From Caenorhabditis remanei (taxonomy: Eukaryota > Nematoda > Chromadorea > Rhabditida > Rhabditidae), in the NCBI RefSeq assembly GCF_010183535.1, contig NC_071333.1, positions 15,312,587-15,376,586 of the forward strand: a DNA stretch of 64,000 nt, read 5' to 3'. Below the pieces are notes generated by a model. The model saw only the letters and a program-made list of their open reading frames with translations. It was not told where the DNA came from and did no database searches. How positions within the stretch are numbered: the first letter of the stretch is position 1; each line of letters begins with the position of its first letter. Positions 28,401-38,598 of this stretch are shown here, one piece after another. Position numbers and translations under genes: made by a program.

Positions 28401-31400
28401 TGTATGAGACCTCATGTCTGGAAAAACTTTACAAAAACCAAATTCAAATTTCAGCCCGGCCCGTGACAAGTTTCTGAAAAACCAAAAAACAATAGGTCCC
28501 ACCGAGATTTGAACTCGGGTCGCAGGATTCAGAGTCCTGAGTGCTAACCGCTACACCATGGAACCGACAAAAGAGGAAGAGTCGAGAGACGACAAAGAGA
28601 GCGGCGCCTCGCCAGTTTTGAAGGAGATAATGCGGACAGAAAATGAGAAAGAGGCGGAAAAAGTGGGGTACGTTGTTTTTTATTTGTTTTTTTTTGGAAT
28701 AGCGAGTTGAGTAGAATCGCTTAGTTTGTTACTTTTATATTTTAAATTCAAACGTTATTGGTTTCGAATTATTTGGCAATATAATGCAAGTTACAGTTCT
28801 AGTAACTGTCACGTATGATCTTCCTAAAATTTTCGAACTAGTTAGTTCAAGTAAAGTTACAAATGTATTACGAATAATGGTCTTGAGTAGTAATAGTGAA
28901 ATCTACATCTGCTTACACGATAAAATTTTTTAGACAGGTTTGTTTTACACTTTCAGTTCATTTTTCTAGAACTATTATCAACGACGCTCATTATGCACGC
29001 TTCCGAAATGTTCCATGGCGTAGCAATCAGAATTGATCTTTCTTCCAAAGTATCACGTTGCATTTTTTCCTAGGACAACCCGATCCCTCTCCTCCACTCA
29101 CCTGGCTAGTAGAAGTATTTGATTTTCCAATTTTGACGAGCTCCTTCAACAAATCGAGTCGATCGTCTTCCGAAGCAGACTGTGTGATCTCGATTTGACG
29201 CGTAGTCCGTGGCTCGCCAACCACTATTCTTTCTTCTTCTAAGCTGGTTCGACTGTCACCGCGCACCTGTTAATAAGCATTGTTTTGGTTGGTTAATTAT
29301 TGCTTTCAAAGGAATAAACGAAGGAGAAAAGCCAAACGGTACCTCTTCTTGTTGTTGTGGGTCTTGTCCAAAATCCTCGTCAGGGGTCGGACTGAGAAGT
29401 GAAATGTTGGATAAACGACGATCTACAACTGTTCTGGGCGATGCTAAGCTACTTCCTGTGAGAGAACGGATCTCGTCAGATTCTTCCTGAAAAAATCGTT
29501 TATAAAATTAGCTAGGAATGATTTAAACACTACAAAATAAGTTGAAACAAAGTTTTTTCCAGAAAGCTTCATTTTATTATGGATTACGGATTTCAAAGGA
29601 AGCACTCGAAAATAGTAACAAAAAACCAGGAATCCGTACAAGTAGCAAGGACACTCTCTGTTTACCCGGTATAGGGGTCACCACCGGTCAGGGACCATGC
29701 GCGCTCATGTGATGGAAGGTGGATTGGATATGTGAAGAGAGTGGAATATTTATAGATACGCAGAAAGAAAAGACAAAAAAGGTGCCGTTGAGTGTATCAA
29801 TGGACCAAGCGGGAGGTGAAAGAAGAAACAAGAGGAAGGTAAAAACCTGCGTGGGATATTGTGCGTTGTTAATGGCGAGGGCACCTTGCTGAGAATAGAA
29901 AACAGATGAGGAGAGTGTTAGGTGTTTACCGGGTAATTAGAAAAATAGGAACGGCTAGATATAATCCGATTTGTCAGATAAATGAGGAGAGAGAGAAAAG
30001 GAAACCAGGTGTTCAAAAAAGATTTTACTGCAAGTATAAACCATTTTAGTTCGAGAAAATTGTCTTTTCACCTTCCTTCAAAAAGTTTTTGTGTATGTAT
30101 TCAAAAGCACAATAAAGGAAGAAAATTGAAATAATAGTTTGTACTTTCCAACAAACTGGGCCAAAAACCAAAAAAAAAAGAAGGAAACGTTCTTTCTTCA
30201 AAAAATGTTCAATAGAGGAAGGATTAGGTACTAATCTCAGTCATGCGAATGATTCAAATTGATTCACCAGTCGGGATCAGGATCAAATGAATGATTCCCA
30301 TTGTCTTCAGAGAGAAATTTACACCTAGCTGAACGGAATGCCGCCTTCCGCCTATTTGTCTGCCTATTTTAGGTTGGTTTTATCAAGTCCCGTTTGGACG
30401 GATTATATGACTCATTTTATCGTATCTCAGGGTCATCTAGAGGACATCGGGAGAGGGTTATTATCATGATGAGAGAAGAAGAGAGTATTCATACCTCGTT
30501 AATAGTGTGAAGAAAGTTTGGCAAGACACTCATGTTTGATTGAATGAGGGATGGCAATGGAATCAGTCCAGATGTTGTTCTGTAACAAAAGAGAGTTTTG
30601 TGGATCATGAAAATTGAGAAAATAAACTTAATTTAAGCCTGGATCAGGTTTCATTTTTTATTTTAAATTATTTTTCCAATTTTCTTAAATTTCAAACGTA
30701 CTATTCACATTATTCGTTGAAGAGAAATAGAAGAAACTTTCATTTTTGCTAGTAACGTGAGAAGTTTTCATATAGCGCACCTCTATGGATAATCCAAGTT
30801 TAAAACGGCGCGTCCTGCATCTCATATTTTCCATGGTTTCCCACAATATTCTTATATGACTTTTTTAATCCACAGACTTTATTCGGATGCTATGGAATTT
30901 TGAACTAAAATTTGAAATAAAAAAGTTTTAGAGGGTAGGAGAATGTAAAAGCCTGGTTTCAGAAAATTGGGGTTTTTTCTATTGAAACAATTGAACGCTT
31001 AGAAAGCTCTAATTCAATTTCTTACAATTAAAGTTTTTAGGATTCTACAGTAGCTTTTTCATTTTAATTACAAATTAAAAAAAAACATACGGTTCATCAT
31101 CTGAGCACGAGGACAAAATTTCGTCAGTTTGTAGCAACGACATGACTGACGGCATTCCTTGTGTTGGTTTTCTTTCTGACATGGTTGGTTCCCCTTGTAT
31201 CTGAAAAGACGAAGAAAATATTTTTGTTTTATGCATGTGAATCACAAAAAAAACTATGGAAAAGGAAAATATATGTATGTACAATAGGAAAATGAAACGG
31301 AGGAGTCACGTGTTATTTTTATATTTTCTTCAAGGAACAATTTTTATAGAAGCACCGTTGATATAATATAATCAACAATTCATAAGCGACAATTTGACAA

Positions 31401-34311
31401 CTTTTACCAGGGAAAAGTCAACAAAACTTTTCGTTCCGGACAGTTGTTTTATAACCGTTCAACAACACAATCTGGGTCGTCGTAACATAACAGGTATCAC
31501 TTTTTGCGGTAAAACGGTACACATTGTGTCGTCGGAAAACAGAAGAAAAAAGGGGAAAAAGTATAAAAAATCTTTTGTTATATAATATTCAGTGGAGGAA
31601 CAGGAAGGTGTACTTTTAGTGTGTATGAGGTAGCTAGAACATAAGAATATATAGATAGGGAGTCAGAAAAAGAGAGTGGAAAAAAGAGAATGGGTATATA
31701 CAACTGCCAGGTGCCAGAAAAATGTATTGAACTAACAAGTACAAATTCAATTTGAATTAAACTTGGAATTAGGTAAGAATTGTTTTATACAGCTAATTGT
31801 TTTCTAACTAACAGTAAGAAAATTGTATTATATCAACTGAAAAAAAATGGAAGAACACCGGGATGTGAAGTGGTCAGAAGTATCATCTAAAAAGCGGGAA
31901 GTGGAATGAAAGGGAAGATATTACCAGAAAAAAAACATTGTGCAAACAATCAAATGGATGTCAAGGTCGAGATTTGCACAAAAGAGCCAGAGCCGGCAAA
32001 GAGCTCACCGCCCTATCCATCCATTTTCTATTTATTTTTCGACCTGAGGTTTTGGTTTCGGTTTTAGTTCTGGTATAAGTATTAACCTTCAAATCCTTCC
32101 ATCTCCTTCTTCTTCTTCTTACTCCTTCAAAGAACCTCATAAATCAAAAGGTGTGATGGTGATGGCATTGAAAATGGAAGAAGAAGAAGAGAATAACGGA
32201 ATAAAATGAAATGTTAGATTAGGGTGTAGGCTCTATGATTTGATTGACAGGCGGTTTGTATTAATCTGTCTTTTCGGAATGCACGGAACATCGTACATAA
32301 CTGAACGGATATGATGACTAATTAGTAGTGACGGTAGATTGATTGGAAGTGAATTGAATAGAGATCCAGAGATACAGAGATAAAAAACAAAATCTGATGA
32401 GAGACTTGTGGAAGAAAACTCGAAGAGGTTTAGAGATAGAGTGACAAAATGATTGAAGGAACGGAACGATTCGAAAAAAATTGTACTGAACAACGGGGAT
32501 GGTAAGAGGAATAGAGATAGAGATGAAAAAGCAGAAGAGCTGTCGGTGTTTTGTGTGAATCATCTGAATAAACAGGCTTTTATATATGTACCAGCGATGG
32601 GCAGTACGTATATGCATATTTGTATATGTAGTGGAGACTGGTGCATCGCTTTTTTCCCTTTTTTTGGATGAAAACGGTCAAAAGCAGAGGATGTTGAAAT
32701 TGAGACAGTTTGCAGATAATTTGGGTAGATTTATACTGCGAAAAACAAAATATAGTGTTTTCATTAAAATAAGCTTATAAAATTAACTTTCATTAACTAT
32801 TATTCGAAATGTTTCTAAAAAAGTAGGCGTTTTGAAAGATGAAGTAATTTGCATATGTATTCATTGTATATGTAGTAATTTGTATATTTGTAAATATAGT
32901 AGAGAATGGTGCATCGCTTTTTCTCTTTTTTGGATGAAAACGGTCAAAAGCAGATGGTGTTGAAATTTAGTCAGTTTGCAGATGATTTGGAGTAGATTTG
33001 AACTCGAGATAACAATAAATATAGTGTTTCTTCAGAATTAAGCTTACACAATTAACTGACATTATTAAATATTCTAATATTTTTAAAAATTATGAGTTTT
33101 AAAGTTGATGTAAAAATGATAACAGGGCACTATGGAAGTCTTTAATGTTTCGAAACTCAAATTCTGTGAGCCATCACAAAAAAACAGTAAGAAGTAAAAA
33201 AAAACACAAGAGGTAGGTTAGTGACCATTGAGGAAGGGCAAACCTCTCTGACCCTCCCTTCTCCTCGATTTCTTGGCCCTCTTGACATCTTCAACGGAAC
33301 AATTGAACAGTTTCAATAGAGGTGCGCAGAGAAAGAGTCAAATTGAATGAATGTCGAGATTTGATGAGTTAGTTAGTAAAATAACAGATAATTGGGATGA
33401 GATTCAACAGTAATTAAGATGATGAGTATTATGAAAATCTAAAACTAACTATGTGGTACTTACCTGAACAAAAACGCCTTCCTCGACAACTTCTGTGTCG
33501 GAGCTGGTATCGGAAGAGGAAGACGATGCCTCCTCAACCTGAATATCCGGATTCGCCGCCGTCGTGGTGAGTCGTTTCCGGGCCGTGGCGAACACAATTA
33601 TGCGTAGAGAAAGGACAAACGCCTGAATTCAGAAAATTTTCGAAAATTAATTGGAAAATTGTGAGGTGGAAATGGAAAAGGTGGTGACTGTGGCTGGTGG
33701 CTAGAATTGAAATTCTCCTAATGAGTGGAAGAATCCACTAGACTAGTTTTCTCACTTTTCAAGTCTTCTAAGAGGGCAAAAAGTTATCGGGAGACCTCCA
33801 TTCCTTATGTAATAAGACTGTGGTTGAGGACAGTAGCCACAAGACCACAAGATGCAATTAGTATCCGAATGCAATGATTATTAGAAAAAAATATGGTGGA
33901 CGTGTGGACGCCAGTAGATGAGGGAAGGGAACAGAGAATGAATTAGACATTTGCATGCTTTTCTCGCCACCTATTTAGGATATATTCTTTTTAATTGCAA
34001 GACGGTGTCAGAATATGAGGTGAGAAATAACTTTAGAATTCGGAAGCTGACATATTTGAACCGTTAGACAGAAGAAAAAGAAATGAACGGAGATCCGCTG
34101 TTACGATAATATTTGTCCTAATTTCAAAATTTGAAATGTAAGAAAAAAAAAACATAACACTCCATATTTTCAAACCCTACGTTAACAAAAAATAAGAAAA
34201 TGTACTTACCAATAAAGCTGAAAAAGCTGTCTGTAGAAAGGCGTGAAAGCCGTCCGGAGGACGACTTGCCGTGGACCTGTTGTTTGACGATTGTAGATTT
34301 TCTATGTCCAT
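9014..34311 (-). CDS. ajm-1: AJM-1, apical junction coiled-coil protein (longest chain)
   Basis: Twenty-nine exons were joined in frame to give about 1,816 aa, from ATG 34311 to the stop at 9014-9016. Exon high ends are 34311, 33622, 31200, 30579, 29888, 29486, 29266, 24899, 23131, 22365, 20561, 17355, 16571, 16028, 15835, 14870, 14637, 13931, 12189, 11857, 11602, 11428, 10415, 10104, 9947, 9778, 9607, 9372 and 9188. Order of parts: a hydrophobic segment near the N-terminus (about 22-48); Ser/Thr/Pro-rich and polyproline stretches; a very charged Glu/Arg coiled coil (about 593-1115); a Tyr/Arg-rich linker; and a conserved C-terminal domain (about 1481-1816) with a MYND-like Cys/His cluster. 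This matches AJM-1, the nematode apical junction protein acting with DLG-1 in epithelia. Long introns, several phase-0 junctions and extra first exons point to many isoforms. Identity comes from family recall, not a search. Confidence 0.88.
13984..15835 (-). CDS. ajm-1: ajm-1 coiled-coil exons
   Basis: Three adjoining exons (15835-14916, 14870-14688, 14637-13984) encode about 585 residues dominated by Glu, Arg, Lys, Leu and Gln with frequent RERER, KERLE and ERIERER words. It is a long heptad-like helix suited to self-association at the junction. The biased composition also opens large spurious frames on the opposite strand (for example 14130-15014 plus), which are not genes. Confidence 0.92.
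17632..17658 (-). CDS. ajm-1: ajm-1 alternative first exon (short isoform)
   Basis: On the minus strand ATG at 17658 starts the nine codons MSAVRVQHP, ending in phase 0 at a donor GTAATA. The next exon downstream (17355-17182) opens in phase 0 with [10 protein letters not shown], so the splice is in frame and gives about 1,350 aa. This would be an internal promoter isoform that lacks the polyproline and N-terminal regions. Transcript support is unseen. Confidence 0.55.
20443..22365 (-). CDS. ajm-1: ajm-1 polyproline exons
   Basis: Exons 22365-22058 and 20561-20443 encode proline-rich stretches ([24 protein letters not shown]) and Thr-rich runs ([12 protein letters not shown]). Polyproline of this kind is a typical ligand for SH3, WW or EVH1 domains, so an actin- or scaffold-linking role is possible. 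That is inference. Both are joined in frame to neighbours. Confidence 0.8.
26644..27081 (-). CDS. ajm-1: ajm-1 alternative first exon (medium isoform)
   Basis: ATG at 27081 (context AAAAATGAGCC) opens 146 codons beginning [20 protein letters not shown], acidic and Ser/Thr rich, ending in phase 0 at donor GTTAGT. It splices in frame to 24899 ([11 protein letters not shown]). There is no acceptor just before the ATG. The upstream exon at 29102 also ends in phase 0, so long transcripts can skip this exon. The predicted isoform is about 1,693 aa. Its ATG is only about 640 bp from the nearest tRNA gene. Confidence 0.75.
27720..27791 (+). tRNA. tRNA-Gln (TTG)
   Basis: A 72-nt cloverleaf from GGTTCCATGG to the matching CGGTGGAACC plus a discriminator T. 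The anticodon loop ACTTTGAATC gives TTG, reading CAA codons. The B box GTTCAAATC is intact, and a T-run follows as pol III terminator (ATCGTTTTTTT). Confidence 0.97.
27998..28069 (-). tRNA. tRNA-Gln (TTG)
   Basis: The reverse complement of this segment is identical to the tRNA-Gln at 27720. It converges on that gene and diverges from the one at 28244. It carries an intact acceptor stem, B box and T-run trailer. Confidence 0.97.
28078..28240. repeat. Inverted repeat between divergent tRNA-Gln genes
   Basis: The left arm (about 28078-28115) carries CATGCCAGTTT and TTTATGTTTGCGACA. The right arm (about 28199-28236) carries the complementary TGTCGCAAACATAAA and AAACTGGCATG. Together with tRNA genes at 27998 (minus) and 28244 (plus), a palindrome of about 320 bp is formed. 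The arms cover the upstream flank of each tRNA. Confidence 0.85.
28244..28315 (+). tRNA. tRNA-Gln (TTG)
   Basis: The same 72-nt tRNA-Gln sequence as at 27720, anticodon TTG, with a T-run (ATCGTTTTTG) after the discriminator base. It is the right half of the palindromic pair with 27998. Confidence 0.97.
28494..28565 (-). tRNA. tRNA-Gln (CTG)
   Basis: A minus-strand 72-nt cloverleaf with anticodon CTG (the plus strand shows GATTCAGAGTCC), reading CAG codons. The 3' half of the acceptor stem is GGGACC instead of GGAACC, giving one G-U pair, the same variant as in the other two CTG genes. Confidence 0.96.
29010..29034 (+). pseudogene. tRNA-Gln 5' fragment (relic)
   Basis: About 20 nt (GTTCCATGGCGTAGCAATCA) resemble the 5' acceptor and D-arm of the tRNA-Gln genes, then similarity stops and there is no B box. 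It is a short decayed remnant at the edge of the cluster. Chance similarity is possible. Confidence 0.4.
29847..29888 (-). CDS. ajm-1: ajm-1 42-nt microexon
   Basis: A 14-codon exon ([14 protein letters not shown]) with phase 0 on both sides lies between a TTCTCAG acceptor and a GTTTTT donor. Being a multiple of three, it can be skipped without breaking the frame, so it is a natural cassette exon. Confidence 0.7.
32620..33058. repeat. Diverged tandem duplication in ajm-1 intron
   Basis: Two direct copies (about 32620-32790 and about 32890-33058) share GGTGCATCGCTTTTT, GATGAAAACGGTCAAAAGCA and CAGTTTGCAGAT in the same order, plus a common AAGCTTA end. They are non-coding, about 160-170 bp each, and well diverged. 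Confidence 0.75.
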
Positions 34312-37239
34312 ACAATTCTGAAAATAAAGCATTTTTATTTTGGAGCATATGATGCACAGAATGAATAGGTGTAAAAAATATGTGGTGCATACTTGGTTAA
34401 AGTTTCATAGAGCGATTTTGAATAGCAAAACTGATTCAATCAATTCACCATCGGAAACCTAGCTATCCTATGTAATATTAGGCTATTGTGATGTTTTCTC
34501 AAAACTTTGACATCATTGTTATGTTGAATAAAAAAATGTGAAGAAGGAACGATGGACAACTATAGGATGTTAGAATGTCCATGATTCACAATTATATGTA
34601 TACAGGTGTTGGAAATATTATGCATATGCAGGAAAATAAAGAAATTAAGAAGAACTGGAATATGAAATGAGTGGAAAACAATGAAGGGGCGGAAGAAGTA
34701 AAGAGCTCTCAGGTTTCTATTATGTGCCAATTTCTTTGTACTGTCAAGAAGAGGAAACGAAGAGAGTGTGGTGTTTGCTCGCAAGTTTCTGGCGAACACG
34801 AAGACAAGTTGGTAGTACATAACAATCGGTAGCGCCCCGCGGGTCTGAACCACTTTTGCAAGCCTTTTTATCTTCTTTTATCTTGTCAAGTGATTGGATA
34901 ATATTGATCTAGGTGAATTTCACACGCATAGTTAAGAGCGGTGGTCTAAAGAATAGAGTGAAGTAGGGAAAATTAGCTGGAGGTTTCTACTATACTCGGT
35001 TTCTGTAACTCAAAGTGTTTCGAAAAATTGTTCCAAATCAAAAAGTAAAATTATGGTAACCCATAAAAGCATATAGTACCAAAATCTCCCTGCAGTCAAG
35101 ACAGCTTCAAAAAAAGTATAGTTGCAAAAATTATAAACTTTCAAGAATAGATTCTAACTGAATAGTACTCATTTATCATGAATATAAATATAAAACCAAG
35201 AAGGATGGAATGAAAGATAATCGAGAATATGAATGAGCGAAAACTCGTAAAATTGTAACGAACTACAGATGCGAAAAGTGATAAGAAAAGGAGAGAAGAT
35301 GAAAATACAACCGATTATGATACTGTTTGTGCATAGTGTCATGATTCGGTTTCAAACTTAAGCTGCGGTCGTTCAAAAACTGGTCAACAGTTCTAAAACG
35401 TGAATTTCTAAATAATCACATATTAAATTTTAAGAAAGGTTTTACACTATTAGACTAACAGGAGAAACAAAGAGATAAATATAAATGTCTTTCTAAATCT
35501 ATAGTATAGAACAAACCAGTATGCAACATTTCCGAGAAGTTTTTGCAGAAACATAACACAACTTTTTTTGATAGTCTTACGCTATGATATAACGGATTTT
35601 TCCGGTCACCAGCACCTGTCAAAGAAGATGAATCAATTTGTTTATTGACGTTCTCTCGTTTCCCGGTTATAACGGCTGCCTGATTATTGAAGAAAAGGAC
35701 GAGAAAAGGCAATGATAGGCTGACGGGTAAACGAAAATTTGAAGGCTTGATATATTTGGGAAACAGATCATATCACTTCCGAAATTCCGAATTAGTGAGA
35801 TAATATTATTATATTAATGATTAGGAAAACGGAAAGGTGATAAGTCAAAAAATAAGCGGATAGCTCAAATAAAAAGGAACACTGTCCCAAATGCTATACG
35901 TTATTATCCTGATCAAGTTTATAGAGAAACATTATGCTAATCCAATGGAATGAACATATGCGTTATAAGAGGATAACAATATAGATTGATGAAAAACTAA
36001 TTTTCAATACATATTTGTATAGTTTCAAAGAATGAAACGAAATTTGGAAACTTATTCAATTCTATTCAAGATGTTTAACTAATTAGGGAAGGTCACGGAG
36101 TCAGTGTGGAAATATGAGACGTAACTTGTAACATTGGAAAGCTGAAAAAACGTTGATTCCAAACATATACTCAGTTTTTGCCATCAAAGCCTGGTATTTG
36201 AGAAAAATAAGGTCAAAGATCGAAAAAGAAGATAATAATTTTTTTTTCGGCCCGCTAAATTTTTTTATTAAAAAAACTTTTTCGTGCGTCAAAAGTAATA
36301 ATTTGTCATTTTTAAGAACTTTGAGCTTATTTTTCTTAGAAACCAGGCCTTGAGGCCCAAAACTGCATATATATTTATATTTGGAATCAGTTTCGCAGGT
36401 TTCCAATGATATAGGTCACGCCGACATAATTCCAAACTGACTATGTGACCTTTCCTAGTGAGCATCCATTCTCTTTAAAATGTCATACTCACTATGAACA
36501 TTAACAATTTATCTTAATTATAATTTGAAAAAAAATTAACCAATAGTTGCAAATGACAATAACTGCATAGATTTAAATCGAAATTCCAATTCACAAGTTG
36601 TATAAAGGATGTGTTGCAAAGATATTCGGAGGATATATCTGTGAAACCGAAAACGGCCACCGATTACTACTCATAACAGTTTGAAAAGTTGCGAATTGGA
36701 TGAATGGTCACAATGGCTAAACGACAGCATCATTCAGAAATGAATGGGAATGGAAATGAGGTCTATTTTCCAAGAAAGTAACCCTTTTTAGGAAAATAAA
36801 GAAGGAGATATGACCCGTGAGGCGGAGATTTACGATAAAAGAGAGGCAATGGAAATTAGTGCAAACCAGAAAAAGTCGGGATAAGGTTTGGCGGTTAGCA
36901 AACAAAATAGATGTATAGATTTCACAGAGATATTCAAACTTTTGGAAGAGGAGGGGAAGTTTCAAACAGAGAAGTATAGATAATCTGCAGAAATTCTGAA
37001 GTTACCAAACAGATCACCAAAGATTTTATTTAAATCTTTGCAAAAGAACTATAGTTTCAAAGTGAGTAGAAAGTTTGAAAAGAACATCATATGAGAAAAA
37101 AATATATGTGTCAAGTGGCAGATAAATACTGGACAACCCTCTTGGAAGAATGAAAACCACAAATAACTTTTGATACACCTCTAATTACTCAAGCCTATTT
37201 TAATAACTTTTCAATTAATAAACAAAAAGTTCCACTTAC

Positions 37240-37306
37240 CTGAAACCTCAGTTTCAGAACGCACACATGTTCTCCGTTCAATATCAGCAGCACAAATGGA
37301 ATATTT
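37240..37306 (-). CDS. ajm-1: Possible ajm-1 5' exon
   Basis: An acceptor (TGATAACAG) at 37306 and a strong donor (GTAAGT) at 37240 flank 67 nt. Read in the phase that joins the next exon it is open, giving NIPFVLLILNGEHVC and a few more residues, but no upstream in-frame ATG was found. It may be a 5' UTR exon receiving a spliced leader, with translation starting at 34311, or part of a longer N-terminus. Confidence 0.4.
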
Positions 37307-37669
37307 CTGTTATCAGTTAACAAATGTAGACGGAGCGGTCAATTGGTCTCTTTCTTTAATGACTGAATGAAAAGAGAGCCCAGTGACCAGGTAAGAAGAG
37401 TGCAGCAGCAGCAGATAAATCGGTCCGTAGCGCTCTTTCCGGCCACGGTTGGCAGCAGACAAACAAATACAGTGTGCGTGTCTTGATGAGACGTCGATTG
37501 AGAAGAGGAAGAAGGTAGTAGTAGCAGTTGCAGAGAAGCTGAACGCTTGGCAAATATTAGAAAAAGAGCGGAGGGCCTATCTGTGCTTCATTGAATGAAC
37601 CATCCGAATCGGTTACCATTCTTTTTGCGGTATTTTGGTATGAATGGAAGGGACCTGATTGAGTCTTTT

Positions 37670-37880
37670 TGTGTTTCTTATGGACTTGCAAAATATGACC
37701 CGGCCCGGATTGCCCCGTGTCAAAAATGTGCACAATTTTTTCACATTTTCTCGAAATTTGAATTTGTCAAAAATAGCCATTTAGAAACGTTATCAAAAAT
37801 TCGAAAAAAAATTGCAACAAATTGAAAAATTCAAACTTTCAAATTGTTCTACTAAAACCAGGGCCGGCCCGTTTCAGGAC
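37670..37880. repeat. GC-rich dispersed repeat copy
   Basis: The copy has GACCCGGCCCGGAT at one end and GGGCCGGCCCGTTT at the other around an AT-rich core. It is related to the block in the BTB gene intron, and lies just outside the most upstream ajm-1 exon. Confidence 0.5.
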
Positions 37881-38091
37881 TGGGTTTTTAGACTTTCATT
37901 TTTGTAATTAATGAATCTAAAACAATCTCAAGAATTTGGCAGTAGAAAGACCACCGAGAGAAAACTATTCTACATATTAGATTTTGTTTGTTTTAGTGTC
38001 GAAAAGAAGAAATCTGAAAAAAAACTGATAAATCTTGTCGCTGGAATTCATTTTCTGCGTTTTCTGCATTCCAACAAAACGCAAAAACGAT

Positions 38092-38163
38092 AGGTTCCAC
38101 CGAGATTTGAACTCGGGTCGCAGGATTCAAAGTCCTGAGTGCTAACCGCTACACCATGGAACC
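38092..38163 (-). tRNA. tRNA-Gln (TTG)
   Basis: A minus-strand 72-nt tRNA-Gln, anticodon TTG, with intact stems and the CCTATCGTTTTT trailer shared by most of the set. It is divergent to the gene at 38298, about 135 bp away. Confidence 0.97.
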
Positions 38164-38297
38164 GCACACCGCTCTCACTCTCACTTTGCGTATGCAATCC
38201 AACTGCCTATCGCCGCCTCCGACAGCGGCTGCCGGATTGCTTTCTCTCCGTCTCTTCCTCAGATTGTGTACACTTTTGACTATTCTCGTCGACGTGC

Positions 38298-38369
38298 GGT
38301 TCCATGGTGTAGTGGTTAGCACTCAGGACTCTGAATCCTGCGACCCGAGTTCAAATCTCGGTGGGACCT
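38298..38369 (+). tRNA. tRNA-Gln (CTG)
   Basis: A plus-strand 72-nt tRNA-Gln with anticodon CTG (GGACTCTGAATCC) and the GGGACC acceptor variant, plus one D-loop change (GTAGTGG). A T-run follows (ATCGCTTTTTGG). Confidence 0.96.
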
Positions 38370-38598
38370 ATCGCTTTTTGGTTTTGTTTTCTATGAAATT
38401 TAAAATCATTTTTACGACCTATTTGGTCTCGATTAGTAAAATTCAGTGTTTTTTTGTTAAGAATTAGAAAATTATTCAAGTGTTTTGGTACAAGTTTCAA
38501 ATGAAAACAGTTTGAACAAAAAATATATTTATTATTCACTAACACAATGATAAAACTGGCAAAATAATTGAAAGAGATCATGACGTAGGTATATTCAA

